The notes under the pieces: model-generated
What the model was told of the DNA's origin: nothing
The model's input: only the letters and a program-made list of their open reading frames with translations
Database searches by the model: none
In this document: positions 8,109 to 15,052 of the stretch, in pieces
Layout: the number at the start of each line of letters is the position of its first letter
How positions within the stretch are numbered: the first letter of the stretch is position 1
Position numbers and translations under genes: made by a program
NCBI RefSeq assembly: GCF_042681825.1
Contig: NZ_JBHUGH010000008.1
Coordinates: 1 to 38,817 of the forward strand
Length of the DNA: 38,817 nt
Direction of reading: 5' to 3'
Origin: Halodurantibacterium flavum
GTDB lineage: Bacteria; Pseudomonadota; Alphaproteobacteria; Rhodobacterales; Rhodobacteraceae

Positions 8109-8140
8109 AAACCTCCGCAGGCCCCGCCGCGGAGGTTTTT
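8109..8140 (+). terminator. Intrinsic-terminator-like hairpin with T-run
   Basis: AAACCTCCGC and GCGGAGGTTT form a 10-bp stem over a GC-rich loop, followed by TTTTT on the + strand. It would stop any transcription leaving the aromatic operon. It lies within the recombinase remnant frame, whose downstream portion is not real coding sequence. Confidence 0.6.
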
Positions 8141-8463
8141 GCATTTCCAGCCCCATTCCGCAGGGATCGTCTGTTGCGGTTCCCCGCAACCAGACTTTCC
8201 TGCGATAGCAGGTTGTCCAGAGCCTCGGCCTCCGCAAGGAAGTCGGGGTTTTTCTTACCTGCGGCAAAGCGCAGGATCGCGCCGAGATCGCCGCGCAGGA
8301 CGATCGCCGGTTCGCCATTCTCGGGAATAAGCGTTACCTGATCGACCAGGGTCCGGAATACTTCGGCTGCCTGCGCACGCTCATCCTCGTGCTGCAGGTT
8401 CTCGTAGAGCTGGCCGATCCGATCCTGATAGATCGTAAGCGATGTGCCTGCCGCACCTGCGTC

Positions 8464-8479
8464 CCTCAGCTAGCTGAGG
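8464..8479. repeat. 16-bp perfect palindrome at the recombinase-remnant boundary
   Basis: CCTCAGCTAGCTGAGG is a perfect palindrome exactly where recognisable recombinase sequence begins. It may be a recombination scar or a hairpin. No function can be assigned from the sequence. Confidence 0.5.
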
Positions 8480-8515
8480 TATCGGCTTGATCTGAAGGCT
8501 GCTGCTTGCGAAAAC

Positions 8516-8917
8516 CTATGGCAGATCATGAGTATGAACGAAGCACAGTTTGTTGCCCTCTGGGTCGCGACAATAGGCAGCGAAAAAGTCATCATTGTAT
8601 TGGGAACGGATACCGAGTTCGCCTTCATCTGATCCTCCGTTATCAAGCGCAGTTTGCCAAGCCACGACGACGTTCTGCCGCGATACCGCTGCAAAACTGA
8701 CTTGCACACCGTTCCCCACAGTTGCCGGTCGACCGTCGAACGGACGTCTTAGAGCAAACTGGGGCCATCGTTGTCCGCACCGCTGCCAGATAAAGCCTGC
8801 TGGGCTATCGGCCGTCTGAACGGGCTCACGCGCCAATCCGAGCGTGCCAAGGACTACATCATAGAAGGCCACCATGGCCTCAACGTCATTTGCACCAATC
8901 ATTACGTGGCTGAACAT
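8516..8917 (-). CDS. VOC-family (glyoxalase/bleomycin-resistance-like) protein
   Basis: The 133-residue product starts MFSHVMIGANDVEAMVAFYD and ends NDDFFAAYCRDPEGNKLCFVHTHDLP. Both ends are standard halves of a single-domain vicinal oxygen chelate protein, with H4 and E124 (EGNKL) as plausible metal ligands. Substrate is unknown; relatives include glyoxalase-like and fosfomycin or bleomycin resistance-like proteins. ATG 8917 is chosen because GAGG lies just upstream and the longer frame runs into the IS66 tnpC region. The native promoter has apparently been replaced by the adjoining IS66. Confidence 0.8.
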   Translation of the reverse strand: MFSHVMIGANDVEAMVAFYDVVLGTLGLAREPVQTADSPAGFIWQRCGQRWPQFALRRPFDGRPATVGNGVQVSFAAVSRQNVVVAWQTALDNGGSDEGELGIRSQYNDDFFAAYCRDPEGNKLCFVHTHDLP

Positions 8918-8943
8918 CTTGAACCTCATCCTGCGGTAGAGGA

Positions 8944-10509
8944 TCATACCCTGGGGGAACAATTCCAAGGCAGCAACTCATCGATCCGGCTTTGCTTATG
9001 GCCGTTGACGATGGCCGTCAGCGTTGCTGTCAGATAGGCGAATGAGTCGATGGTGTTGAGCTTACACGTCTCAATGAGCGAGGCAATGGTGGCCCAGTTC
9101 TCCGCTCCGGCATCGTGTCCGGCAAAGAGCGCGTTCTTGCGATTGAGGGCAATCGGCCTGATGGTCCGCTCGACGCTGTTGCTATCGATCTCGATGCGCC
9201 TGTCAGCCAGGAAGAGCTGCAGACCGTCCCAGTATTTGGCGATGTAAGCCAGGGCTTCGCCGAGCGGAGATTTTGTCGCGACACGAGCGCGGTGATGGAT
9301 GAGCCAGGTCTGCATGTCGGCCACCAGCGGCGCAGATCGTTCGCGCCTTCCAGCCAGTCGGGCATGGGGATCGAGGCCGCGCAACTCGGCTTCGATCCGA
9401 TAGAGTTCGCCAATCCGTTTCACGCCGTCCTCAGCAATCGGCGCTGATCCGTTGCGCGTGATCTCGATAAGCTTGCGCCGTGCGTGAGCCCAACAATAGG
9501 CAAGACGAATGTCGGGATTAGTCCGCTCCGGTGCGATCAGCCTGTTGTATCCGGCATAGCCATCGACCTGCAGAATGCCGGAGAAGCCCTGCAATATCCG
9601 CTCGGCATGCTGTCCGCCGCGACCGGGTGCGTAGGTAAATGCCACGCCCGGAGGCGCGCCGCCGTTCCATGGTCGGTCATCACGCGCCAGCGCCCAGAAG
9701 TATCCCGTTTTGGTTTTGCTGGAGCCGGGATCGAGAACCGGAGCACGCGTCTCGTCCATGAAGAGCTTGGTTGATCGCTTCAGGTCCGCAATCAGTGCAT
9801 CGAAGACCGGACGCAGTTCGAATGCCGCACGGCCGACCCAATCGGCGAGCGTGGAGCGGTCGAGATCAATGCCCTGGCGGCTCATGATCTGGGCCTGCCG
9901 ATATAGTGGCAGGTGATCGGCATATTTGGAAACCAGCACGTGGGCGACGGTCGCTTCCGTCGGCAGACCCGCCTGGATCAGCCGTGCCGGAGCCGGAGCT
10001 TGAATGACACCGTCGGTGCAGGCCCGGCACGCATACTTGGGACGGCGTGTGACGATGACGCGGAACTGTGCCGGGACCGCATCCAGTCGCTCTGAGACAT
10101 CCTCGCCGATGCAATGCAGGCCGCTGCCGCAGGCACAGACCAGCCTGTGCGGCTCGATGACCTCTTCGATCCGGGGAAGATGTTTTGGAAGCGAGCCGCG
10201 ATTGGCCGCGCGGGGTTTGGCAATCCTGCTTCCGCCAACCACGCCAGTGTCCGCCTCATCCTCGGCTTGGATCACGGCCATGGCCGTCTCCAGGTCTTCC
10301 AGCGCCAGGTCGAATTGGTTAGGATCGGTCTTCTCGGATTTGCGTCCGAAGGCTGCCTGCTTGAATGCTGCGACCAGCTTCTCAAGCCGTTCGATCCGCT
10401 CATCCTTGCGGGCGATCTGCGCAACCGTCTCCGCTTCGCGTGCTGTCGCCGCAATCAGCATCACCTTCAGGGCGACAATGTCATCGGGAAGATCAGCGGC
10501 GTTCAGCAT
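8944..10509 (-). CDS. tnpC: IS66 TnpC transposase
   Basis: This 521-residue IS66 transposase has an N-terminal coiled coil (IAQIARKDERIERLEKLVAAFKQ), the zinc-finger-like region CACGSGLHCIGEDVSERLD, and the DDE domain. Diagnostic blocks are LPLYRQAQIMSRQGIDLDRS, YAGYNRLIAP and SNSVERTIRPIALNRKNALF. Length and ends look normal (ELLPWN near the C-terminus). It catalyses transposition together with TnpA and TnpB. Apart from the very short sequence after the stop, nothing suggests inactivation. Confidence 0.93.
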   Translation of the reverse strand: MLNAADLPDDIVALKVMLIAATAREAETVAQIARKDERIERLEKLVAAFKQAAFGRKSEKTDPNQFDLALEDLETAMAVIQAEDEADTGVVGGSRIAKPRAANRGSLPKHLPRIEEVIEPHRLVCACGSGLHCIGEDVSERLDAVPAQFRVIVTRRPKYACRACTDGVIQAPAPARLIQAGLPTEATVAHVLVSKYADHLPLYRQAQIMSRQGIDLDRSTLADWVGRAAFELRPVFDALIADLKRSTKLFMDETRAPVLDPGSSKTKTGYFWALARDDRPWNGGAPPGVAFTYAPGRGGQHAERILQGFSGILQVDGYAGYNRLIAPERTNPDIRLAYCWAHARRKLIEITRNGSAPIAEDGVKRIGELYRIEAELRGLDPHARLAGRRERSAPLVADMQTWLIHHRARVATKSPLGEALAYIAKYWDGLQLFLADRRIEIDSNSVERTIRPIALNRKNALFAGHDAGAENWATIASLIETCKLNTIDSFAYLTATLTAIVNGHKQSRIDELLPWNCSPRV

Positions 10510-10578
10510 AGCCGGAACCTACCAAATTCCGATCCACGTTGCCTTCGGAATCTGGTGCCGCGAGTCATCGTGCCGCAG

Positions 10579-10932
10579 CTATTCGACGGTCTCCGGCGTT
10601 CTCGTCTCCACGGCGCGGACGCGCCGCCAATCGAGCCCCGCAAACAGCGCCTCGAACTGGGCATGCGTCAGCGTCATTAGCCCATCCTTGATGCCGGGCC
10701 AGGCGAACGTGTGCTCTTCCAGCCTTTTGTAGGCCAGCACAATCCCGCTGCCATCCCAGTAGATCAGCTTCAACCGGTCCGCCTTGCGAGACCGAAACAC
10801 GAAGACCGTTCCGGTGAACGGGTCCTTGTGCAGCTCGTTCTTCACCAGCGCGGCCAACCCGTCGTGCCCCTTGCGGAAGTCCACGGGCTTGGTCGCCACC
10901 ATGATCCGGACGCGGTTCGAAGGGAAGATCAT
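10579..10932 (-). CDS. tnpB: IS66 TnpB accessory protein
   Basis: The 117-residue protein has the standard IS66 Orf2 sequence, with VRIMVATKPVDFRKGHDGLAAL at the N-terminus and VFVFRSRKADRLKLIYWDGSG centrally. It is essential for IS66 transposition, but its biochemical role is unsettled. The start overlaps the tnpA stop by 4 bp (ATGA), as is usual in this family. Confidence 0.93.
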   Translation of the reverse strand: MIFPSNRVRIMVATKPVDFRKGHDGLAALVKNELHKDPFTGTVFVFRSRKADRLKLIYWDGSGIVLAYKRLEEHTFAWPGIKDGLMTLTHAQFEALFAGLDWRRVRAVETRTPETVE

Positions 10933-11318
10933 GACGCGGACGCCAATGCGCGAGCAATGGCGGCAATACGGGCAGCCGACGCACCTTCCTCAAGACGGAT
11001 AGTCACTGGACCGACAACAATCTCGGTGCGAGAAACTGCTTTGACAGGCGGTGGCTCTTGCATGGGCCTTTCGACTACCATGGCGGCGAATTCGACAGCG
11101 CCCTCCGGCGCAGGTAGCACCAGCTTGCCCTGACGCGCCATGGTTCTCCATGACGACAGGTGGTTCGCCTTCAGACCGTGGCGCTCGGCCACCTCATTCA
11201 CCGTCGCGCCCGGTCGCAAGCTCTCAGACACGATCTGCGCCTTGATCTCGTCAGGCCAGTGGCGATGGGCATCGCGCCGTCCACCACGCGATGTGAGAAC
11301 CTCCATTGTACTCTCCAT
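10929..11318 (-). CDS. tnpA: IS66 TnpA, helix-turn-helix protein
   Basis: The 129-residue protein carries an N-terminal helix-turn-helix of the transposase-8 type (HWPDEIKAQIVSESLRPGATVNEVAERHGL, continuing KANHLSSWR). It ends with the IRLEEGASAARIAAIARAL segment typical of IS66 Orf1. It probably binds the element ends. An internal ATG at 11306 is an alternative start. Confidence 0.9.
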   Translation of the reverse strand: MESTMEVLTSRGGRRDAHRHWPDEIKAQIVSESLRPGATVNEVAERHGLKANHLSSWRTMARQGKLVLPAPEGAVEFAAMVVERPMQEPPPVKAVSRTEIVVGPVTIRLEEGASAARIAAIARALASAS

Positions 11319-11427
11319 GGAGAAACTCCTTCCCGCTCATCCATGCGACCTCGATCACAGATCAGGCGGCTACGGGCAACGTGGGGAGAGAACAGCGGTT
11401 ACGCCGGATGACGTTGCCCCCCAACTT

Positions 11428-12396
11428 TTATCCAGTGAGAGCGAGACTCCGGGTTTGAGTTTTGCCTGTTTGGGCGAGTTGGGCAACGGGGGCTGGCGCG
11501 GAGCTTTGCATGTTGCGCAGCGTCAGGCCCCGTTGCGGGGCGAAGGTCTGGGCGAACGCGGCCGGCGTCTGCCAGCCGAGGCGGGAGTGGGGGCGTTCGG
11601 TGTTGTAGTCCTTGCGCCAGGCGGCCAGCGTGGCGCGGGCATGGTTCAGGGACGGGAACAGCGTCTCGTTCAGGAGTTCGTCCCGCAGGCGGCCGTTGAA
11701 ACTTTCGATGAAGGCATTCTGGGTCGGCTTTCCGGGCGCGATGTAATGCCAGTCGATCTTGCGGTCGTCAGCGAAGGTCAGGATGGCATTCGAGGTGAAT
11801 TCGGTCCCGTTGTCGCTGACTACGGTTTGGGGCTTTCCACGCGCCTCGAACAGGGTTGCCAACTCCCGCGCCACCCTTGCGCCCGACAGGGATGTGTCTG
11901 CTATCAGGGCAAGGCATTCCCGCGTGCAGTCATCCACCACAGTCAGCACCCGGAAGCGGCGGCCGTCGGTCAGCTGGTCGGACATCGAGCCATGGGAACG
12001 CCACTGGTCCGAGTGCCCATGGCGAGGGTCGAGCGACCAGCGCTGGTTCGGCATCAGCGGAAGTGCCATCGGGGCTCGCGTCCCTATCGCCCGTTTGCGG
12101 CCCCCGCGGCGGCGGACATGCAGCCGCTCCTCGCGGTAGATGCGGAACAGGCGCTTGTGATTCACCTCATGACCCTCACGGCGCAGGAAGACATGCAGCC
12201 GCCGATAGCCGAACCGGCGGCGCACCCGCGCCAGCTCCTTCAGCCGCTCGCGCAGCACGGGGTCATCCTGCCGGATCGCCTCATAGCGCATGGTCATCCG
12301 GCAACAGCCGATCACCCGGCACGCCCGCCGTTCGCTCATCCCGTGACCCGCCACCAGATGCGCGACCGCTTGCCGCTTCGCGGCGGGCGCTACCAC
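11428..12396 (-). pseudogene. IS3-family OrfB (integrase-core transposase), separated from OrfA and carrying an in-frame insertion
   Basis: The family core is clear: PAAKRQAVAHLVAGHGMSER, RFGYRRLHVFLRREGHEVNHKR, the DDE residues in RWSLD, VVSDNGTEF and NAFIESFNGRLRDELL, and a normal C-terminal SLALTG. Between the first catalytic Asp (WSLD) and SDQLTDGR the protein reads PRHGHSDQWRSHGSM where related elements have two residues (FV). This is a gain of about 39 bp, in frame, next to the active site. The gene has lost its OrfA-derived start because of the nested IS. An upstream open frame (to 12699) is only IS1111-internal DNA. Confidence 0.85.
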
Positions 12397-12403
12397 TAAT
12401 GGG

Positions 12404-12417
12404 ATGGTCCGCCCCGC
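12404..12417 (+). repeat. Left inverted repeat of the IS1111-type element
   Basis: ATGGTCCGCCCCGC is an exact inverted match to 13733-13746. Confidence 0.85.
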
Positions 12418-12460
12418 ACCCCGGCGTAGCATGGGGCACAACACCAAACGGAGAGAAAGG

Positions 12461-13492
12461 ATGCGAACCAAACCTGATCCCAAAGCGACGGCCTTCGGCA
12501 TCGACATCGGCAAGAAGGTGTTCCACGTCGTCGCCCTGAACGCCGCCGGAGCGGTGATCCAGCGCGCGAAGTTCTCGCGCGACACGTTGCTGGCCTTCCT
12601 CGAGGCTGCACCGAAGACACTGATTGGCATGGAAGCGTGCCCGGGCTCGCAATGGCTGGCGCGGCGGCTGGCTGCCATGGGCCATAACGCCCGGATCATC
12701 CCGGCGCGCTTCGTGAAGCCCTACGTCAAATCGAACAAGTCCGACACGGTTGATGCGGCGGCGATTGCGGAAGCGGTAACGCGACCGACGATGCGCTTCG
12801 TCGCGGTTCGGACGCCGGAGCAGGTCGACCTGCAAGCCCTGCATCGCATCCGCGACCACCTGGTCGCGCAGTGAACAGCACTCATGAACCAGGCGCGTGC
12901 CTTCTGCCTCGAATATGGGCTGGCGATGCGGGTCGGTGCTGGCGGCTTCCATGCAGACATCCGGCGACATCTGGCCAATCCGGAGAATGATCTGACCTCC
13001 ACCATGCGGGTGCTGCTCGAAGAACCGCTCGATGACCTCGCTTACATCGAAGGGCGCATCAAGGCCGTGACCGGCAAGGTCGAGGCCTATGCCAGCCAGC
13101 ATGACGCCGTCAGTCGCCTGGTAACCATCCCGGGCATAGGCGCACTTGGCGCGACCGCGATCGTCGCAGCCGCAGGGGACGGTCGGCAGTTCCGTAGAGC
13201 GCGCGATCTGCCCGCATGGCTGGGGCTGGTTCCGGCAGAGCATTCGACCGGGGGCAAGCGGACCCTTCTCGGCATCAGCAAGCGCGGCAATCGCTATGTG
13301 CGGCGGCTGATCATCCACGGGGCGAGATCTTGCTTCCTACACCTGAACCGGGCGAACCATGCCCTCGGTGGCTGGCTCTCATCCCTTGAAGCACGAACAC
13401 ATCGCAACAAGGCCGTCGTCGCCCTGACCAACAAGCTGACCTGGATCGTCTGGGCCATCCTGACGAAGCCTGGCACTGTCTATCTGCAGTAG
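12461..13492 (+). pseudogene. IS110/IS1111-family DEDD transposase with a premature stop
   Basis: One continuous frame encodes a 343-residue IS110-type transposase, interrupted only by TGA at 12872-12874 between LVAQ and TALMNQARAFC. Relatives have Arg there, so a CGA-to-TGA transition is likely. The RuvC-like half shows GIDIGKKVFHVVAL, GMEACPGSQWLARRL and KSDTVDAAAIAEA (DEDD residues). The C-terminal transposase-20 half shows LVTIPGIGALGATAI and GLVPAEHSTGGKRTLLGISK. ATG 12461 follows AAGGATG-type sequence. Without suppression the product is truncated after 137 residues and inactive, although an ATG at 12884 could make the C-terminal half. Confidence 0.88.
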
Positions 13493-13732
13493 AAAGGGGC
13501 AGCTCCGAGCTGACCAGCCGACGGCAGAACCGATTGCAGGGGAAAGTGATGACCAAACGGTTGACCGACCTCGGATAAGCCACGCGCAAAAAAGCGGGAC
13601 CCGATCCCGCACCACTAATCTGGAACCCGAGGCGCGGATCTCATCAAGGCCTTGCCGCCAAAAGCGGCTGACTGATCAGAGGCCGGATACATTTACGCAA
13701 GCCGGTGCGTCACCCACGAAAACCTTGCAATA
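13493..13732 (+). ncRNA. Candidate bridge RNA/seekRNA region of the IS1111-type element
   Basis: About 240 bp without a gene lie between the transposase stop and the right inverted repeat. In the IS1111 subgroup the guide RNA that pairs with target and donor DNA is encoded at this 3' end. A clear hairpin, GCGGGA-CCCGA-TCCCGC (13594-13610), and further GC-rich inverted segments are present. The assignment rests on family knowledge and position; guide loops were not matched to the target here. Confidence 0.45.
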
Positions 13733-14006
13733 GCGGGGCGGACCATACATTTCCCAAGAGATCCTTCAACGCGGCATTGTCGAGCATGGCATCCGCCAGA
13801 AGCCGTTTCAGGCGCGCATTCTCGTCCTCAAGGCCCTTCAGCCGCTTTGCCTCGCTGACATCCATGCCGCCATACTTGGCCTTCCATTTGTAGACCGTCG
13901 CATCGCTGACGCCGTGCTTGCGGCACAGATCGGCGACGGAAACCCCGGCCTCATGCTCTTTCAGAATGCCGATGATCTGCTCGTCCGTGAACCTGCTGCG
14001 CTTCAT
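13710..14006 (-). pseudogene. IS3-family OrfA, 3' end replaced by IS1111 sequence
   Basis: The protein starts MKRSRFTDEQIIGILKEHEAG and contains the helix-turn-helix VADLCRKHGVSDATVYKWKAKYGG. The leucine-zipper region that follows reads LKGLEDENARLKRLLADAML, then DNAALKDLLG. After KDLLGN it continues VWSAPLLQGFRG, which is the right end of the nested IS and not native. The slippery site for making OrfAB is therefore lost. It matches IS407-type OrfA in length up to the break. Confidence 0.88.
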
Positions 14007-14093
14007 CTCTGGTCCTCTCGGTTGGGCCAGAGCCTACCTCAAACTGGATTAGATGCAGGGGGCAACGTCACGGAGTTTCGGCGTGAAGCGGTG

Positions 14094-14803
14094 TGACTGG
14101 CACTGACCAGCGGCAGGACTCGGCGGGCGAGGTGCGCAACGTCTCGCTGCTGGTTGCTAGCGCCGTCAATTCCGAGGGCTACCGCGAGATCCTCGGCATC
14201 TGCGAGGGCGCCAAGGAGGACACGTCGGGCTGGTCGAGCTTCCTGCGCCACCCGGTTGACCGGGGCCTGAGCGGCGTGCAGCTGATCATCTCGGACGCCT
14301 GCCGCGGCCTCGTCGAGAGCATTGCCGACTTTCTGCCCGACGCGCGCTGGCAACGCTGCATGGTGCATTTTTCCCGCAACGCCTTCGGCCATGTGCCGAC
14401 AACCAAGGTGCGCGAGATCAGCCACATGCTGAAAGCGATCCACGCGCAGGAAAGCCGTGAAGCGGCGCCGAGAAGGCCGCCACCGTGGTGGAGGACCTGC
14501 GTCCCCAGAAGCTGGGGAAAGCGGCCGATTGGTTGAGGCCCATATCGACGAAACGCTGCACTATTACAGCTTCCCCGACAGCCACTGGCTGAAGATCCGC
14601 ACCAACAATCCGCTGGAGCGGATTATGAGGGAGATCCGCCGGCGCACGCGGGTGGTGGGGCATTCCCCGACGGTCAGCGCTGCCTCAACCTCGCCGCAGC
14701 ACGCCTGCGCCACATCGCGGCCAGCCAGTGGTCGACGTCCAAATACATGAACATGGCCCCGCTCTACGCGGAGCAGACCTCAGCCCTCGGTGCCGTCGCA
14801 TGA
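14094..14803 (+). pseudogene. IS256-family transposase, truncated and frameshifted
   Basis: The fragment encodes Mutator-type transposase sequence in three successive frames. First comes GEVRNVSLLVASAVNSEGYREILG, continuing to ISDACRGLVESI and ARWQRCMVHFSRNAF. A shift near 14465 leads to VEAHIDETLHYYSFPDSHWLKIRTNNPLERIMREIRRRTRVVG. A second shift near 14665 leads to CLNLAAARLRHIAASQWS, ending at TGA 14801. The N-terminal ~150 residues are missing. It is dead, with no partner ends seen. Confidence 0.85.
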
Positions 14804-14828
14804 CAGAATGTGCGAAAGATATTTGACG

Positions 14829-15012
14829 CTACCAAGTATTTTGGTTGCTCCTCGGAGTTGAAATACTCACACCTGTCGTCGCGAGCTTCTCCGCGAGATT
14901 TTCGTAGAGATTGGCTGTGCTGCGGGCGTTCTTGAGCGTGTTGAGAAGGCGCTCGACGAGGCTCCGCAGCCGGCAGAAGGCACGGATTGCGATGGTGCTG
15001 CCGAAGCCCCGC
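14829..15012 (-). pseudogene. IS5-type transposase fragment
   Basis: The minus strand reads AIRAFCRLRSLVERLLNTLKNARSTANLYENLAEKL before a stop at 14829. It resembles the conserved RNLVERFFNKLK-x-RR-ATRYDKLA region near the end of IS5-family transposases, but with several atypical residues. It joins the 3' end of the DUF3131 gene at about 15.01-15.05 kb without the remainder of an element, so it is a scar. Confidence 0.5.
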
Positions 15013-15052
15013 TCGCCCCCCCGACATGCCGTCGCCCGACGCCTCCGTCCCG

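Larger units (their letters stand above)
7906..8470 (-). pseudogene. C-terminal remnant of a large serine recombinase
   Basis: The minus strand is open from about 8470 to TAG at 7906-7908. It reads LYENLQHEDERAQAAEVFRT, LVDQVTLIPENGEPAIVLRG and DLGAILRFAAGKKNPDFLAE. This is the recurrent C-terminal end of resolvase/invertase-type large serine recombinases of alphaproteobacteria. The catalytic N-terminal and zinc-ribbon regions are gone; the frame is closed by TAG at the palindrome at 8464-8479. The last ~80 residues, with repeated VAG segments, are read-through of non-family sequence. It suggests a former integrative element whose end was near here. Confidence 0.65.
8940..11402 (-). mobile_element. 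IS66-family insertion sequence (tnpA-tnpB-tnpC)
   Basis: Three consecutive minus-strand genes in the canonical IS66 order occupy this segment. The right outer end reads GTAACCGCTG inward from 11402, fitting the GTAA-type IS66 terminus. No matching left inverted repeat could be found between the tnpC stop (8944) and the VOC gene start (8917), so the left end may be truncated. The next element (IS3 type) begins only 6 bp outside the right end. Confidence 0.8.
12404..13746 (+). mobile_element. IS110-family (IS1111 subgroup) element nested in the IS3 element
   Basis: Fourteen-base inverted repeats, ATGGTCCGCCCCGC at 12404-12417 and its complement at 13733-13746, bound a single DEDD-type transposase gene plus about 240 bp of 3' non-coding DNA. 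Terminal or subterminal inverted repeats of this kind mark the IS1111 subgroup; IS110 proper lacks them. Flanking bases rejoin to the IS3 orfA/orfB overlap. The exact recombination points are a few bases uncertain, as usual for this family. Confidence 0.85.
11409..14070 (-). mobile_element. IS3-family (IS407-type) element, split by an IS1111-type insertion
   Basis: The ends are visible: TGACGTTGCCCCC at 11409 and its complement GGGGGCAACGTCA ending at 14070, with similarity continuing to ATCCAGT on both sides (about 28-bp imperfect repeats). Direct repeats CGGA at 11405-11408 and 14071-14074 are the expected 4-bp target duplication. OrfA (13710-14006) and OrfB (11428-12396) are separated by the 1.3-kb IS110/IS1111-type element inserted at the orfA/orfB junction, which disrupts the frameshift-made OrfAB transposase. 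Confidence 0.88.

Noticed and set aside
12281..13318. 345-residue minus-strand frame opposite the IS110-type transposase
   Set aside because: Shadow frame of the transposase; His/Arg-rich without recognisable domains.
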